Source: Candidatus Bathycorpusculum fermentans
Lineage (GTDB): Archaea > Thermoproteota > Bathyarchaeia > Bathyarchaeales > Bathycorpusculaceae
Assembly (NCBI GenBank): GCA_009787175.1
Contig: WRGM01000058.1
Span: 1 to 5,043 of the forward strand
DNA length: 5,043 nt
Direction: 5' to 3'
The position numbers and the translations under genes were made by a program. The notes under the pieces were generated by a model, which saw nothing but the letters and a program-made list of their open reading frames with translations, searched no databases and was not told the DNA's origin. This document shows positions 1-5,014 of the stretch, piece by piece; the stretch's first letter is position 1; every line of letters begins with the position of its first letter.

Positions 1-218
1 GTGATGAGATGCATAAAATTGCTGTTAGATACACAATTAACACACGAATATTTGGAAGAAAACCAATCATTACATAAGTTTAGGACATGGCCAAAAGAAC
101 TGGATAGTTCTGTTTGAAGTAGTAAAATGAGTAACATATTTGTAGTTAGGGCAACATTACTTTTTATGGTTAATTGCTAGGGCTTTTAACTCTTAAAATG
201 TATAGTTGGAAAAAATAG
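1..218 (+). other. Leader region with no confident gene; open frame 1-117 may be a truncated 3' gene end
   Basis: Frame 1 is open from the first base to a TGA at 115-117 and would give a 38-residue C-terminal tail (ending in PKELDSSV). A frame of this length arises easily by chance in AT-rich DNA, and I recognise no family in it, so it is either the end of a gene cut by the window edge or nothing. From 118 to 218 I see only AT-rich DNA with a loosely repeated TAGGGC (146-151 and 178-183) and the weak promoter listed separately. No tRNA, rRNA or strong hairpin is visible here. Confidence 0.2.
191..198 (+). promoter_or_regulatory. Weak TATA-like element for the HAD/kinase fusion gene
   Basis: The sequence TCTTAAAA is centred about 25 bases before the ATG at 219. 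In archaea a TATA box lies about 25-27 bases before the transcription start, so this position would give a leaderless or nearly leaderless mRNA. That agrees with the absence of a Shine-Dalgarno sequence before the ATG. The match to the archaeal TATA consensus is poor and AT-rich DNA offers many such sites. Confidence 0.25.
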
Positions 219-1457
219 ATGGGAATTAAAGAGAAAAATAAGCTCATCGTTTTCGATGTTGAAGGAGTTTTAGTTCCTAAAAACATGTTTTTTTTCCAAA
301 TGGGTCGAAAGCTTGGCTTTTTTGTTTTAATGCAAATTTTGTTATACAGATGTCTTTATGATTTAGGGATCTATTCTCTTGATGCCTCTCTTAAACGGGT
401 TTTTAGAAAGTTTAGAGGGCAGAAAATGGAGACTTTGCAGTGTGTTTTTGATAAAATCCCGGACACGTCAAGGTTGCAGAGTTTGTTTGCACATATAAAA
501 GAGAAAAATTATAGTATAGCGATTATTAGTTCAAGTTTGCCTACAGGTATTGTTAAGCGTTTAGCGGATTGTTTAGGTGCTGATTACGCGTTTGGTATTG
601 ATGTTGGCATTAACGCTGCTGGTGAGATAACGGGTGAGGTGAGTGGTGAGACTATTGAAATTAAGGGTAAGTTGAAGATTTTACAAAAAATATTAGCTCT
701 TGAGGGGTTAACTTTGCGTGATTGCACCATAGTTGCTAGGGATCGCAGTAATCGTTGTCTGTTCACGGAAGATGTTAAGAAGGTTGGGTTTAATCCTAAT
801 TTTATTATCCGGATAAAATCGGATTATGTTATAATGAGTAAACTTTCAAGTGTTCTATCCATTTTGAGTGAGGGACAGGATAGGCGGTCTTTTCCGTCTG
901 TTAATGATTTTATTCGAGAAAATATTCATGCTGCAGGTATCATTATGCCGATATTGGCGCATATAATTGATGTTCTTCCTGTGGCTATTTTTATTGGGGT
1001 GTTATCAATTGTGTATTTTGTATCTGAGGTTGCACGGTTATATGGTAAGAGTTTGCCGCTTATCTCAACGATAACGCGTCATGCTGCGTCGCAGTCAGAG
1101 CTTTACGGTTTTGTTGCCGCACCGTTATTTTACGCGTTTGGGATTCTTTTTACCTTGCTGGTTTTTCCATATCCAGTGAGTGCAGCGGCGATTGCGATAT
1201 TTACATTAGGTGATAGTATAGCTTCAATTTTTGGAGGCACCATAGGTATTAGGTTGCCGTTTAATAAGGGTAAAACGTTAGAGGGTTCTCTTTCAGGTTT
1301 TGTTTTTGCGTTTTTAGCAAGCAGCTTATTTGTTGCACCTTGGATCGCAGTCGTGGGGGCCGCAGTTGCCATGTTTGTTGAATATTTACCTGTGTCTATA
1401 AATGATAATGTTTTAATTCCTATAGTAACAGCAGCAGTATTAATGCTATTAATCTGA
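219..1457 (+). CDS. HAD-like phosphatase domain fused to dolichol/phytol kinase-like membrane domain
   Basis: The 412-residue protein has two parts. Residues 1 to about 215 resemble a SerB-type HAD hydrolase: motif I FDVEGVLV (D13 nucleophile, E15 where the general acid Asp normally sits), motif II SSS at 104-106, motif III lysine near K149/K151, and motif IV ARDRSNR at 173-179 replacing the usual GDGxND, so D175 and N178 survive but the last Asp is Arg. Residues from about 235 to 412 are hydrophobic with several membrane spans and carry the CTP-dependent dolichol/phytol kinase pattern (COG0170-like): GD at 331-332, GG at 339-340, GKTLEGS at 351-357, E388 with LP, and NDNVLIP at 395-401. Members phosphorylate polyprenols such as dolichol or phytol at the membrane. 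I infer a polyprenol or related lipid kinase; the substrate is unknown. The HAD half may be a weak phosphatase or a regulatory relic. The ATG at 219 puts motif I at the usual distance from the N-terminus; no clear Shine-Dalgarno is present. Confidence 0.85.
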   Translation: MGIKEKNKLIVFDVEGVLVPKNMFFFQMGRKLGFFVLMQILLYRCLYDLGIYSLDASLKRVFRKFRGQKMETLQCVFDKIPDTSRLQSLFAHIKEKNYSIAIISSSLPTGIVKRLADCLGADYAFGIDVGINAAGEITGEVSGETIEIKGKLKILQKILALEGLTLRDCTIVARDRSNRCLFTEDVKKVGFNPNFIIRIKSDYVIMSKLSSVLSILSEGQDRRSFPSVNDFIRENIHAAGIIMPILAHIIDVLPVAIFIGVLSIVYFVSEVARLYGKSLPLISTITRHAASQSELYGFVAAPLFYAFGILFTLLVFPYPVSAAAIAIFTLGDSIASIFGGTIGIRLPFNKGKTLEGSLSGFVFAFLASSLFVAPWIAVVGAAVAMFVEYLPVSINDNVLIPIVTAAVLMLLI

Positions 1458-1467
1458 TTGCTGCAGG

Positions 1468-1719
1468 TTATTTTATGGTTTTTGGATCTAGCATTGCCTG
1501 TTTTTGTTGGTGGCTTAATTTTTTTATTTCGCGTTCACGTTTCATAGCTAAGCTGCGAGAAGGGTGTTCTTCAGAGTACACTAACTTTTGTGGTTTGTGA
1601 ATTTTAGTATATCTTGCCCCTTTACCAGTTTTATGTAACTGTATTCTTGCTTCTAGGTCTTTTGTGGAACCTGTGTAAAAGCTTCCATCATTACAAAGCA
1701 GCATGTAGACATAAAACAA
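1468..1719 (-). CDS. GIY-YIG nuclease domain protein, UPF0213/YhbQ-like
   Basis: The 83-residue protein is a complete minimal GIY-YIG domain of the UPF0213/YhbQ (COG2827) type. The two signature strands are YVYML (3-7) and FYTGST (14-19), followed by catalytic-type R25, H29 in LEARIQLH, the family motif GKGARYT (32-38), and E62 in KREREIKKL, the expected metal-binding glutamate. Small stand-alone members are presumed DNA nucleases linked to repair or mobile DNA; few have a defined role. The start must be TTG at 1719: the next in-frame ATG (1704) would cut off the first GIY strand, and no earlier in-frame start is seen in the roughly 30 bases upstream that I read. A GGAG lies 10 bases before the TTG. 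The gene converges on the fusion gene with only 10 bases between the stops and appears to have its own promoter. I cannot assign a cellular role beyond nuclease. Confidence 0.88.
   Translation of the reverse strand: MFYVYMLLCNDGSFYTGSTKDLEARIQLHKTGKGARYTKIHKPQKLVYSEEHPSRSLAMKREREIKKLSHQQKQAMLDPKTIK
1518..1530 (+). terminator. Possible T-rich terminator for the HAD/kinase fusion gene
   Basis: A run of seven T (1519-1525), followed by ATTTC, lies about 60 bases past the fusion gene's stop on its own strand. Archaeal transcription commonly ends at oligo-T without a hairpin. The tract sits inside the opposite-strand GIY-YIG gene, where it encodes lysine-rich sequence, so the run may simply reflect coding. 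Shorter T runs lie at 1472-1482 and 1500-1505. Confidence 0.3.
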
Positions 1720-1742
1720 GCTGTTACTGCTCCAACCTGTGG

Positions 1743-1748
1743 CATATA
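1743..1748 (-). promoter_or_regulatory. TATA box candidate for the GIY-YIG gene
   Basis: On the minus strand the sequence reads TATATG, centred about 27 bases before the TTG start. That spacing would put the transcription start almost at the start codon. It lies just downstream of a T-rich tract that could end the cdc48 transcript, so an independent promoter here makes sense. A leaderless TTG start would be unusual, and the GGAG before the TTG argues for transcription from further upstream, so the assignment is tentative. Confidence 0.35.
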
Positions 1749-1756
1749 GGGGTTTT

Positions 1757-1770
1757 ATGAAAAAATAATG
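1757..1770 (-). terminator. T-rich terminator after the cdc48/small-protein unit
   Basis: Read on the minus strand, the sequence just past the small gene's TAA is CATTATTTTTTCAT, with six consecutive T. This is the typical oligo-U type of archaeal termination signal. It sits between the small gene's stop and the likely GIY-YIG promoter, supporting separate transcription of the two. Confidence 0.45.
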
Positions 1771-1777
1771 AAGAGGG

Positions 1778-2008
1778 TTATTGAACGATTTCGATGCGTC
1801 GTTTACCGCGTGACATGCCAGAGGTTCGGATTTTGCCGCTGACTTCTAAACTGAGCAATAAATCGTTAAAGTCTTTGAATCCTAAGTCGTCAAATTCGCT
1901 ACTCAATTGGTTAAAAAGTTCATCATCTATTAAGTCGCCTTTTTTTCCTAGGATTTCTAGGAGGACGAAATTTGCAGGGCGGGTTTTCCAAGTTTTAATT
2001 TGTGGCAT
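1778..2008 (-). CDS. Small conserved-looking protein, winged-helix-like, in operon with cdc48
   Basis: This 76-residue protein belongs to no family I recognise. Its pattern suggests a small winged helix: a helix around 13-22 (NFVLLEILGK), an acidic helix around 27-39 (DDELFNQLSSEFD), a third helix around 43-57 (GFKDFNDLLLSLEVSGK), then a basic turn GMSRGKRR (64-71) flanked by short strands IRTS and IEIV, which resembles a wing. The ATG at 2008 is preceded by an in-frame TGA nine bases upstream, so translation cannot start earlier. An AGGAG overlapping the cdc48 stop codon serves as ribosome site. The gene begins 16 bases after cdc48 ends, so the two are almost certainly co-transcribed. It could be a regulator of the unit, an adaptor for the ATPase, or unrelated; function unknown. 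Confidence is high that it is a gene and low for the fold. Confidence 0.75.
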   Translation of the reverse strand: MPQIKTWKTRPANFVLLEILGKKGDLIDDELFNQLSSEFDDLGFKDFNDLLLSLEVSGKIRTSGMSRGKRRIEIVQ

Positions 2009-2021
2009 AGCGTTTCAACTT

Positions 2022-2026
2022 CTCCT
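2022..2026 (-). promoter_or_regulatory. Shine-Dalgarno site overlapping the cdc48 stop codon
   Basis: On the minus strand AGGAG lies 13 bases before the ATG at 2008 and shares its first two bases with the TAG stop of cdc48. This places ribosome recruitment for the small gene at the point where cdc48 translation ends, consistent with translational coupling. The spacing is longer than usual. Confidence 0.55.
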
Positions 2027-4211
2027 AAATTACAGGTGTTGCTGACTTTTGTACTTGACGGATACTTTGCATGAAATTCTTGTACCATTTCTCCATATCA
2101 GGTGTAGTTGACGGCCGTATTTCCTCCATGGTGACCTGGAAGTCCTTCATTGTTATCTTTTGAGCGTTAACATCTTGACGCAACGCGTACATTGCTGCTT
2201 CACGACATAGAGACTCAATATCAGCTCCACTACAGTGTTTAGTCATAGCTACAAGTTGATTCATATCAACATCTGGGTCAAGGGGCATATTATTTGTGTA
2301 AAGTTTGAGGATTTGCATTCGGCTTGCATCATCAGGTCCTGGCACATATATTAAGCGGTCAAAGCGTCCAGAGCGGATAACAGCTGGGTCTATCATGTCA
2401 GGACGGTTAGTAGCAGCGATAACTACTACATCATGCAAATTATTTAGACCATCTATCTCTGTTAACAGTTGACTAATTACCTGCTCAGAAACACCGCTAT
2501 TATCATAATCTGCACTACGTTTAGGAGTTAAAGCGTCAGTTTCATCAAGAAACACAATTGCCGGAGCAGCCATACGTGCTTTACGGAAAACTTCACGTAT
2601 AGCCTTCCCTGATTCACCAACCCATTTACTGAAAATTTCAGACCCCTTAATGGATATAAAGTTAAATTCACTTTCAGTTGCAACAGCGCGGGCAAGCAAA
2701 GTTTTACCACACCCAGGCGGACCATATAAGAGAATGCCTTTTGGTGCACGTATACCTAATCGGGTAAATCTTTCAGGGTTCTTAATGGGCCATTCAACAA
2801 CTTCTTGGAGTTTCTGTTTAACTTCATCAAGACCTCCGACGTCGCTCCAGTGGACTGTAGGGACTTCAATGTAGACTTCTCGCATAGCTGTTGGGGTAAC
2901 TTCTTTGTAGGCATCTGTAAAGTCGTCCATTGTTATCTGCATTTTTTCTAAAACGTCAGGAGGTATACGTTCTTCTTCGAGGTTAATATGAGGTAGATAT
3001 CGTCTTAACGCTTTCATGGCAGTTTCGCGGCTTAGGGCAGATAGGTCAGCGCCGGTATAGCCGTGTGTCATAGCTGAAAGCTTGTTTAAATTAACATCTT
3101 CAGCTAGAGGCATGCCGCGTGTGTGAATTTGGAGAACTTCATGTCTACCATTTGTGTCAGGAACGCTTATCTCAATTTCTCGGTCAAACCGTCCAGGTCT
3201 ACGTAGAGCAGGGTCAAGGGCGCTTGGACGGTTAGTTGCTCCAATGACTATAACGTTTCCTCGTCCTCCAAGTCCATCCATAAGAGTGAGGAGTTGTGCA
3301 ACGACTCGGCGTTCAACTTCGCCTGTGACTTCTTCACGTTTCGGTGCTAAACTGTCGAGTTCATCGATAAATATGATACTTGGAGCATGTTGTTGTGCTT
3401 GTTGGAATATTTCGCGTAATCGTGCCTCAGATTCTCCATAAAATTTGCTCATGATCTCGGGACCATTAATGCTATAAAAGCTAGCCTCTGACTCTGACGC
3501 AACGGCGCGGGCAAGCAAAGTTTTACCACACCCAGGTGGACCATGTAGCATGACTCCTTTTGGTGGTTCAATGCCAAGTCGTTGGAAAAGTTCAGGATGA
3601 CGGAGGGGTAATTCTACCATTTCTCTGACGCGTCGAATCTCTTCATGTAAACCGCCGACATCTTCATAAGTTGTGCGTGACAAGCCTTTGCCTTCAGGTG
3701 CAGGCTCATTTAATATTGTTAAGCGTGTTTCAGCGGTTACCTTTATAATGTCATGTGGTCGTGTTTTTGAAACGTTAAAGGGTATGGCATGTCCTAGCAT
3801 CATAACCAGAGTGGTGTCGCCTTCAACTAGTGTGCGTTCCATTAGTCGGTTTTTGACGAAATTTGTAAAGTCATCGTCTACATTTAAGCGCATATCTACA
3901 GGTGCTAAGGTGAGGCTTATGGCAGATTTTACTTTTGCAGATTTTATAACAACAAATTCGTTTATAGCTACTCCACTGTTTTTGCGGGTAAATCCGTCAA
4001 TTCGGATAAGATCACGGTTTTGGTCTTCGCTATAGGCTGGCCAAGCGATAGCACTTGTAGTTCGTTTATTGATAATTTCTATAACATCCCCAGCGCTTAT
4101 ACCAAGTTTTTGCATTGCCCGTTGATCAATTCGAGCTATACCCCTTCCTACATCTCTTTGTCTTGCATCTCCAACACGTAATTGAACTTCACTCACACTA
4201 AAACTCTCCAT
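2025..4211 (-). CDS. cdc48: Cdc48/VAT-type AAA+ ATPase (p97/VCP family unfoldase)
   Basis: The 728-residue protein has the full archaeal Cdc48 layout and usual length. Residues 1 to about 90 form the double-psi barrel, and about 100-170 the second N subdomain. D1 carries Walker A GPPGCGKT (224-231), pore loop KFYGES (256-261), Walker B IIFIDE (279-284), sensor N327 and arginine fingers R338/R341. D2 carries Walker A GPPGCGKT (497-504), pore loop KWVGES (529-534), Walker B IVFLDE (552-557), N602 and R613/R616. Family members form hexamers that pull proteins through the central pore using ATP, acting in cytosolic quality control and feeding substrates to the proteasome. Both ATPase sites look intact. 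The D2 Walker B continues as DETDA instead of the common DEIDA. The C-terminus (SATPVI) lacks a hydrophobic-Tyr-X tail, the proteasome-docking motif. The ATG at 4211 follows a TATA box by about 45 bases, has no Shine-Dalgarno, and precedes the barrel directly. It leads an operon with the downstream 76-residue gene. Confidence 0.97.
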   Translation of the reverse strand: MESFSVSEVQLRVGDARQRDVGRGIARIDQRAMQKLGISAGDVIEIINKRTTSAIAWPAYSEDQNRDLIRIDGFTRKNSGVAINEFVVIKSAKVKSAISLTLAPVDMRLNVDDDFTNFVKNRLMERTLVEGDTTLVMMLGHAIPFNVSKTRPHDIIKVTAETRLTILNEPAPEGKGLSRTTYEDVGGLHEEIRRVREMVELPLRHPELFQRLGIEPPKGVMLHGPPGCGKTLLARAVASESEASFYSINGPEIMSKFYGESEARLREIFQQAQQHAPSIIFIDELDSLAPKREEVTGEVERRVVAQLLTLMDGLGGRGNVIVIGATNRPSALDPALRRPGRFDREIEISVPDTNGRHEVLQIHTRGMPLAEDVNLNKLSAMTHGYTGADLSALSRETAMKALRRYLPHINLEEERIPPDVLEKMQITMDDFTDAYKEVTPTAMREVYIEVPTVHWSDVGGLDEVKQKLQEVVEWPIKNPERFTRLGIRAPKGILLYGPPGCGKTLLARAVATESEFNFISIKGSEIFSKWVGESGKAIREVFRKARMAAPAIVFLDETDALTPKRSADYDNSGVSEQVISQLLTEIDGLNNLHDVVVIAATNRPDMIDPAVIRSGRFDRLIYVPGPDDASRMQILKLYTNNMPLDPDVDMNQLVAMTKHCSGADIESLCREAAMYALRQDVNAQKITMKDFQVTMEEIRPSTTPDMEKWYKNFMQSIRQVQKSATPVI
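2680..2725 (-). repeat. D2 Walker A copy of a 46-bp intragenic repeat
   Basis: This stretch, encoding the D2 P-loop and the following LLARAV, matches 3499-3544 in D1 at 44 of 46 positions, including a 32-base exact run (2686-2717). The two copies are 819 bases (273 codons) apart. The differences are synonymous changes at the edges. Confidence 0.9.
3499..3544 (-). repeat. D1 Walker A copy of a 46-bp intragenic repeat
   Basis: Partner of 2680-2725; the 32-base exact run is 3505-3536. Outside this block the D1 and D2 coding sequences differ widely at synonymous sites, so the identity is local and exceeds what shared protein motif alone would give. Confidence 0.9.
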
Positions 4212-4232
4212 AATTGACAGAGCATTATAAAC

Positions 4233-4248
4233 TTGTTCAAAAGAACAA
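4233..4248. promoter_or_regulatory. Perfect-arm palindrome at the cdc48 transcription start, candidate operator
   Basis: The 16-bp sequence TTGTTCAAAAGAACAA has two perfect 6-bp arms around an AAAA centre. It lies 6 bases inside the cdc48 TATA box on the transcript side and covers the expected transcription start (near 4232). A protein bound here would block polymerase, the usual way archaeal repressors act. It could instead form a small hairpin in the 5' leader. Regulation of cdc48 by heat-shock repressors is known in some archaea, but I do not recognise this motif as one of their sites. Confidence 0.5.
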
Positions 4249-4253
4249 TGTAC

Positions 4254-4262
4254 CTATATAAA
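4254..4262 (-). promoter_or_regulatory. TATA box of the cdc48 operon
   Basis: On the minus strand the sequence reads TTTATATAG, a close match to the archaeal TATA consensus, preceded by TTTAAAG as a plausible purine-containing BRE. The predicted transcription start falls near 4232, giving a leader of about 20 bases. A second TATA-like TTTATAATG at 4224-4232 is too close to the ATG to be the main element. Confidence 0.7.
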
Positions 4263-4350
4263 CTTTAAAGCAAAACAGACCTAAAAAACAACAGAAAAAC
4301 AATAGCAACCCTATAGAAAGATTTATGCGTAAAAATTAAATGACAAATCA

Positions 4351-4464
4351 GACTGCGCAAAAACGCTAAAAAGATTTTGTTAAACACTGTACATAGTGCG
4401 CATTTATTTCTGCGCCACTATATGTTGTGGTCTTGGCTAATTTTGTCAGAATTATTGCGCAGTC
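4351..4464. repeat. 114-bp element bounded by perfect 10-bp inverted repeats; candidate structured RNA or small mobile remnant
   Basis: GACTGCGCAA (4351-4360) and TTGCGCAGTC (4455-4464) are exact reverse complements. Between them is a strong hairpin (4393-4421). The hexamer TGCGCA occurs in each arm and in the inner hairpin (4354, 4397, 4456), and TGCGCC starts at 4411. The element is more GC-rich at these motifs than its surroundings and has no reading frame. If transcribed it could fold as an outer stem closing a large internal loop and an inner hairpin. On the plus strand, TTTATG (4322-4327) after GAAAGA lies about 26 bases before 4351 and could be a TATA box. On the minus strand a T-rich stretch (4331-4342) follows. 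No convincing target duplication flanks it (only CA on both sides), so a MITE is not established. It could also be a multi-site protein-binding region. Confidence 0.5.
4393..4421. other. Inner hairpin of the 114-bp element
   Basis: ATAGTGCGCA (4393-4402) pairs with TGCG (4411-4414) plus CACTAT (4416-4421), giving ten pairs with a single bulged C at 4415 and an 8-base loop TTTATTTC. CAC (4385-4387) and GTG (4427-4429) can add an outer clamp across an internal loop. It is the most stable local fold I see in the non-coding DNA of the window. Confidence 0.6.
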
Positions 4465-4478
4465 CAAAATAGCAGGTT

Positions 4479-4486
4479 AAAAAGAA
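4479..4486 (-). terminator. Possible T-rich terminator after the CooT-family gene
   Basis: On the minus strand TTCTTTTT begins about 10 bases past the stop codon. Oligo-U of this kind can end archaeal transcripts. If it works inefficiently, readthrough would carry the 114-bp element as a 3' extension of this mRNA. Confidence 0.3.
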
Positions 4487-4495
4487 TGTGAACTA

Positions 4496-4681
4496 TTAGA
4501 CGGTTATAGATTCTAAAACTAGCCTTGTTGTTGTTACATCTACTTCTACTATTCTAACGTTTTGATATTCTTTTGAACCGCCAATAATATTTTTTACTGT
4601 AACAGTGCTGCCTTCAACTTTAGCGTATATTACGTCACTGAAAACTTTTTGCCCATCCAAAATAATGTTAAATTCACACAT
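4496..4681 (-). CDS. CooT-family small nickel-binding protein
   Basis: This 61-residue protein matches the CooT family (COG1532, also labelled predicted RNA-binding protein) in length and pattern: MCEFNIILDG at the start with Cys2, a hydrophobic strand at 17-21, VEGSTVTVKNIIGG at 22-35 and a valine-rich C-terminal strand (VRIVEVDV, then RLVLESI). In the characterised bacterial CooT, a homodimer, Cys2 helps bind nickel and the protein assists carbon monoxide dehydrogenase maturation. Archaeal relatives often lie far from any such genes, as here, so its client enzyme is unknown; a general nickel-handling role is inferred from the family only. The ATG at 4681 places Cys at position 2 as in the family. 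Only a weak GTGA lies before it. It seems to be a single-gene transcript with its own TATA box, upstream of cdc48 in the same direction but separated by more than 280 bases. Confidence 0.85.
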   Translation of the reverse strand: MCEFNIILDGQKVFSDVIYAKVEGSTVTVKNIIGGSKEYQNVRIVEVDVTTTRLVLESITV

Positions 4682-4713
4682 TACATGTTCACATATAAAG
4701 AAAAACTGGTTTT

Positions 4714-4721
4714 CCTATAAA
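4714..4721 (-). promoter_or_regulatory. TATA box candidate for the CooT-family gene
   Basis: The minus strand reads ATTTATAG, centred about 36 bases before the ATG, predicting a start near 4691 and a leader of roughly 10 bases. A second match, CTTTATATG (4692-4700), lies too close to the start codon to drive the full gene. Confidence 0.5.
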
Positions 4722-4811
4722 TAAGTACTCCAACTGAAAATAACTTTTCACAACTAAAAAACAGGATAACTATAATACAAGGTCAGCAATCAGATAAATG
4801 TATTTGATTTA

Positions 4812-4845
4812 CTAAGGTGTAATAGACCTTAGACTTTATTCTTTT
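4812..4845 (+). terminator. Hairpin followed by T-rich tract, terminator-like
   Basis: CTAAGGT (4812-4818) and ACCTTAG (4826-4832) form a perfect 7-bp stem with a 7-base loop, followed on the plus strand by ACTTTATTCTTTTT. This is the form of an intrinsic terminator, yet no plus-strand gene lies upstream, so what it would terminate is unclear. Alternatives are a palindromic protein-binding site or part of the structured region that follows; TTTATT at 4835-4840 is also placed about 26 bases before 4863 and could be a TATA box. Confidence 0.35.
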
Positions 4846-4861
4846 TGAGATTTTAGCACGG

Positions 4862-5014
4862 GTTGTTGTGTGTGTTTTTTGAGATTTAGTATTACCGTTG
4901 TAAATCTATTTCGTCTTAGCTGGTGACGCTGTTGTAGACTCTTATTAGAGGCTCTAACAGATGTAACGAAACAGAATTTCCATGTAAATATGCGAACTTT
5001 ACAAACACAACAAC
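4862..5014. ncRNA. Candidate structured non-coding RNA with nested stems
   Basis: No credible protein is encoded in this stretch, but its complementary segments nest without conflict. P1 GTTGTTGTGT (4862-4871) pairs with ACACAACAAC (5005-5014). Inside are P2 AGATTTA/TAAATCT (4882-4888/4901-4907), P3 TTTCGT/ACGAAA (4909-4914/4966-4971) closing a bulged 12-pair hairpin P4 (4929-4960, loop TATT), and P5 TGTAAA/TTTACA (4983-4988/4998-5003), which nearly abuts the P1 3' strand. Together they make a multi-branch junction. I recognise no known RNA: it is not a tRNA, 5S, RNase P or SRP RNA as far as I can see. P1 is low in complexity (GT-rich against CA-rich), and AT-rich DNA offers chance stems, so this is a hypothesis. 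The strand is undecided; a TATA-like TTTATT at 4835-4840 would suit the plus strand. Confidence 0.25.

Noticed and set aside
584..1372. Minus-strand open frames inside the HAD/kinase fusion gene (584-766, 1130-1372)
   Set aside because: They are antisense to conserved motifs of the fusion gene and have no independent support.
1794..2045. Plus-strand 83-codon open frame opposite the small cdc48-linked gene
   Set aside because: The minus-strand gene has an operon position, a ribosome site and a natural protein composition; the plus frame is Ser/Arg/Leu-rich shadow sequence.
2650..4035. Plus-strand open frames opposite cdc48 (2650-2874, 3154-3441, 3673-4035) and an out-of-frame minus frame at 2528-2749
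   Set aside because: They lie entirely within the well-supported cdc48 gene and their translations show no family features; they are shadows of its codon bias.
4212..4350. Replication origin in the AT-rich gap upstream of cdc48
   Set aside because: No origin-recognition-box repeats and no orc1/cdc6 gene are present; the gap is explained by the cdc48 promoter.
4351..4464. Classical H/ACA or C/D box guide RNA
   Set aside because: No ACA follows the outer stem on either strand and no paired C and D boxes sit at the ends.
4341..4471. The 114-bp inverted-repeat element as a proven MITE or insertion sequence
   Set aside because: Only a 2-base CA flanks both ends, there is no transposase, and copy number cannot be seen from this window, so it is left as an open candidate.
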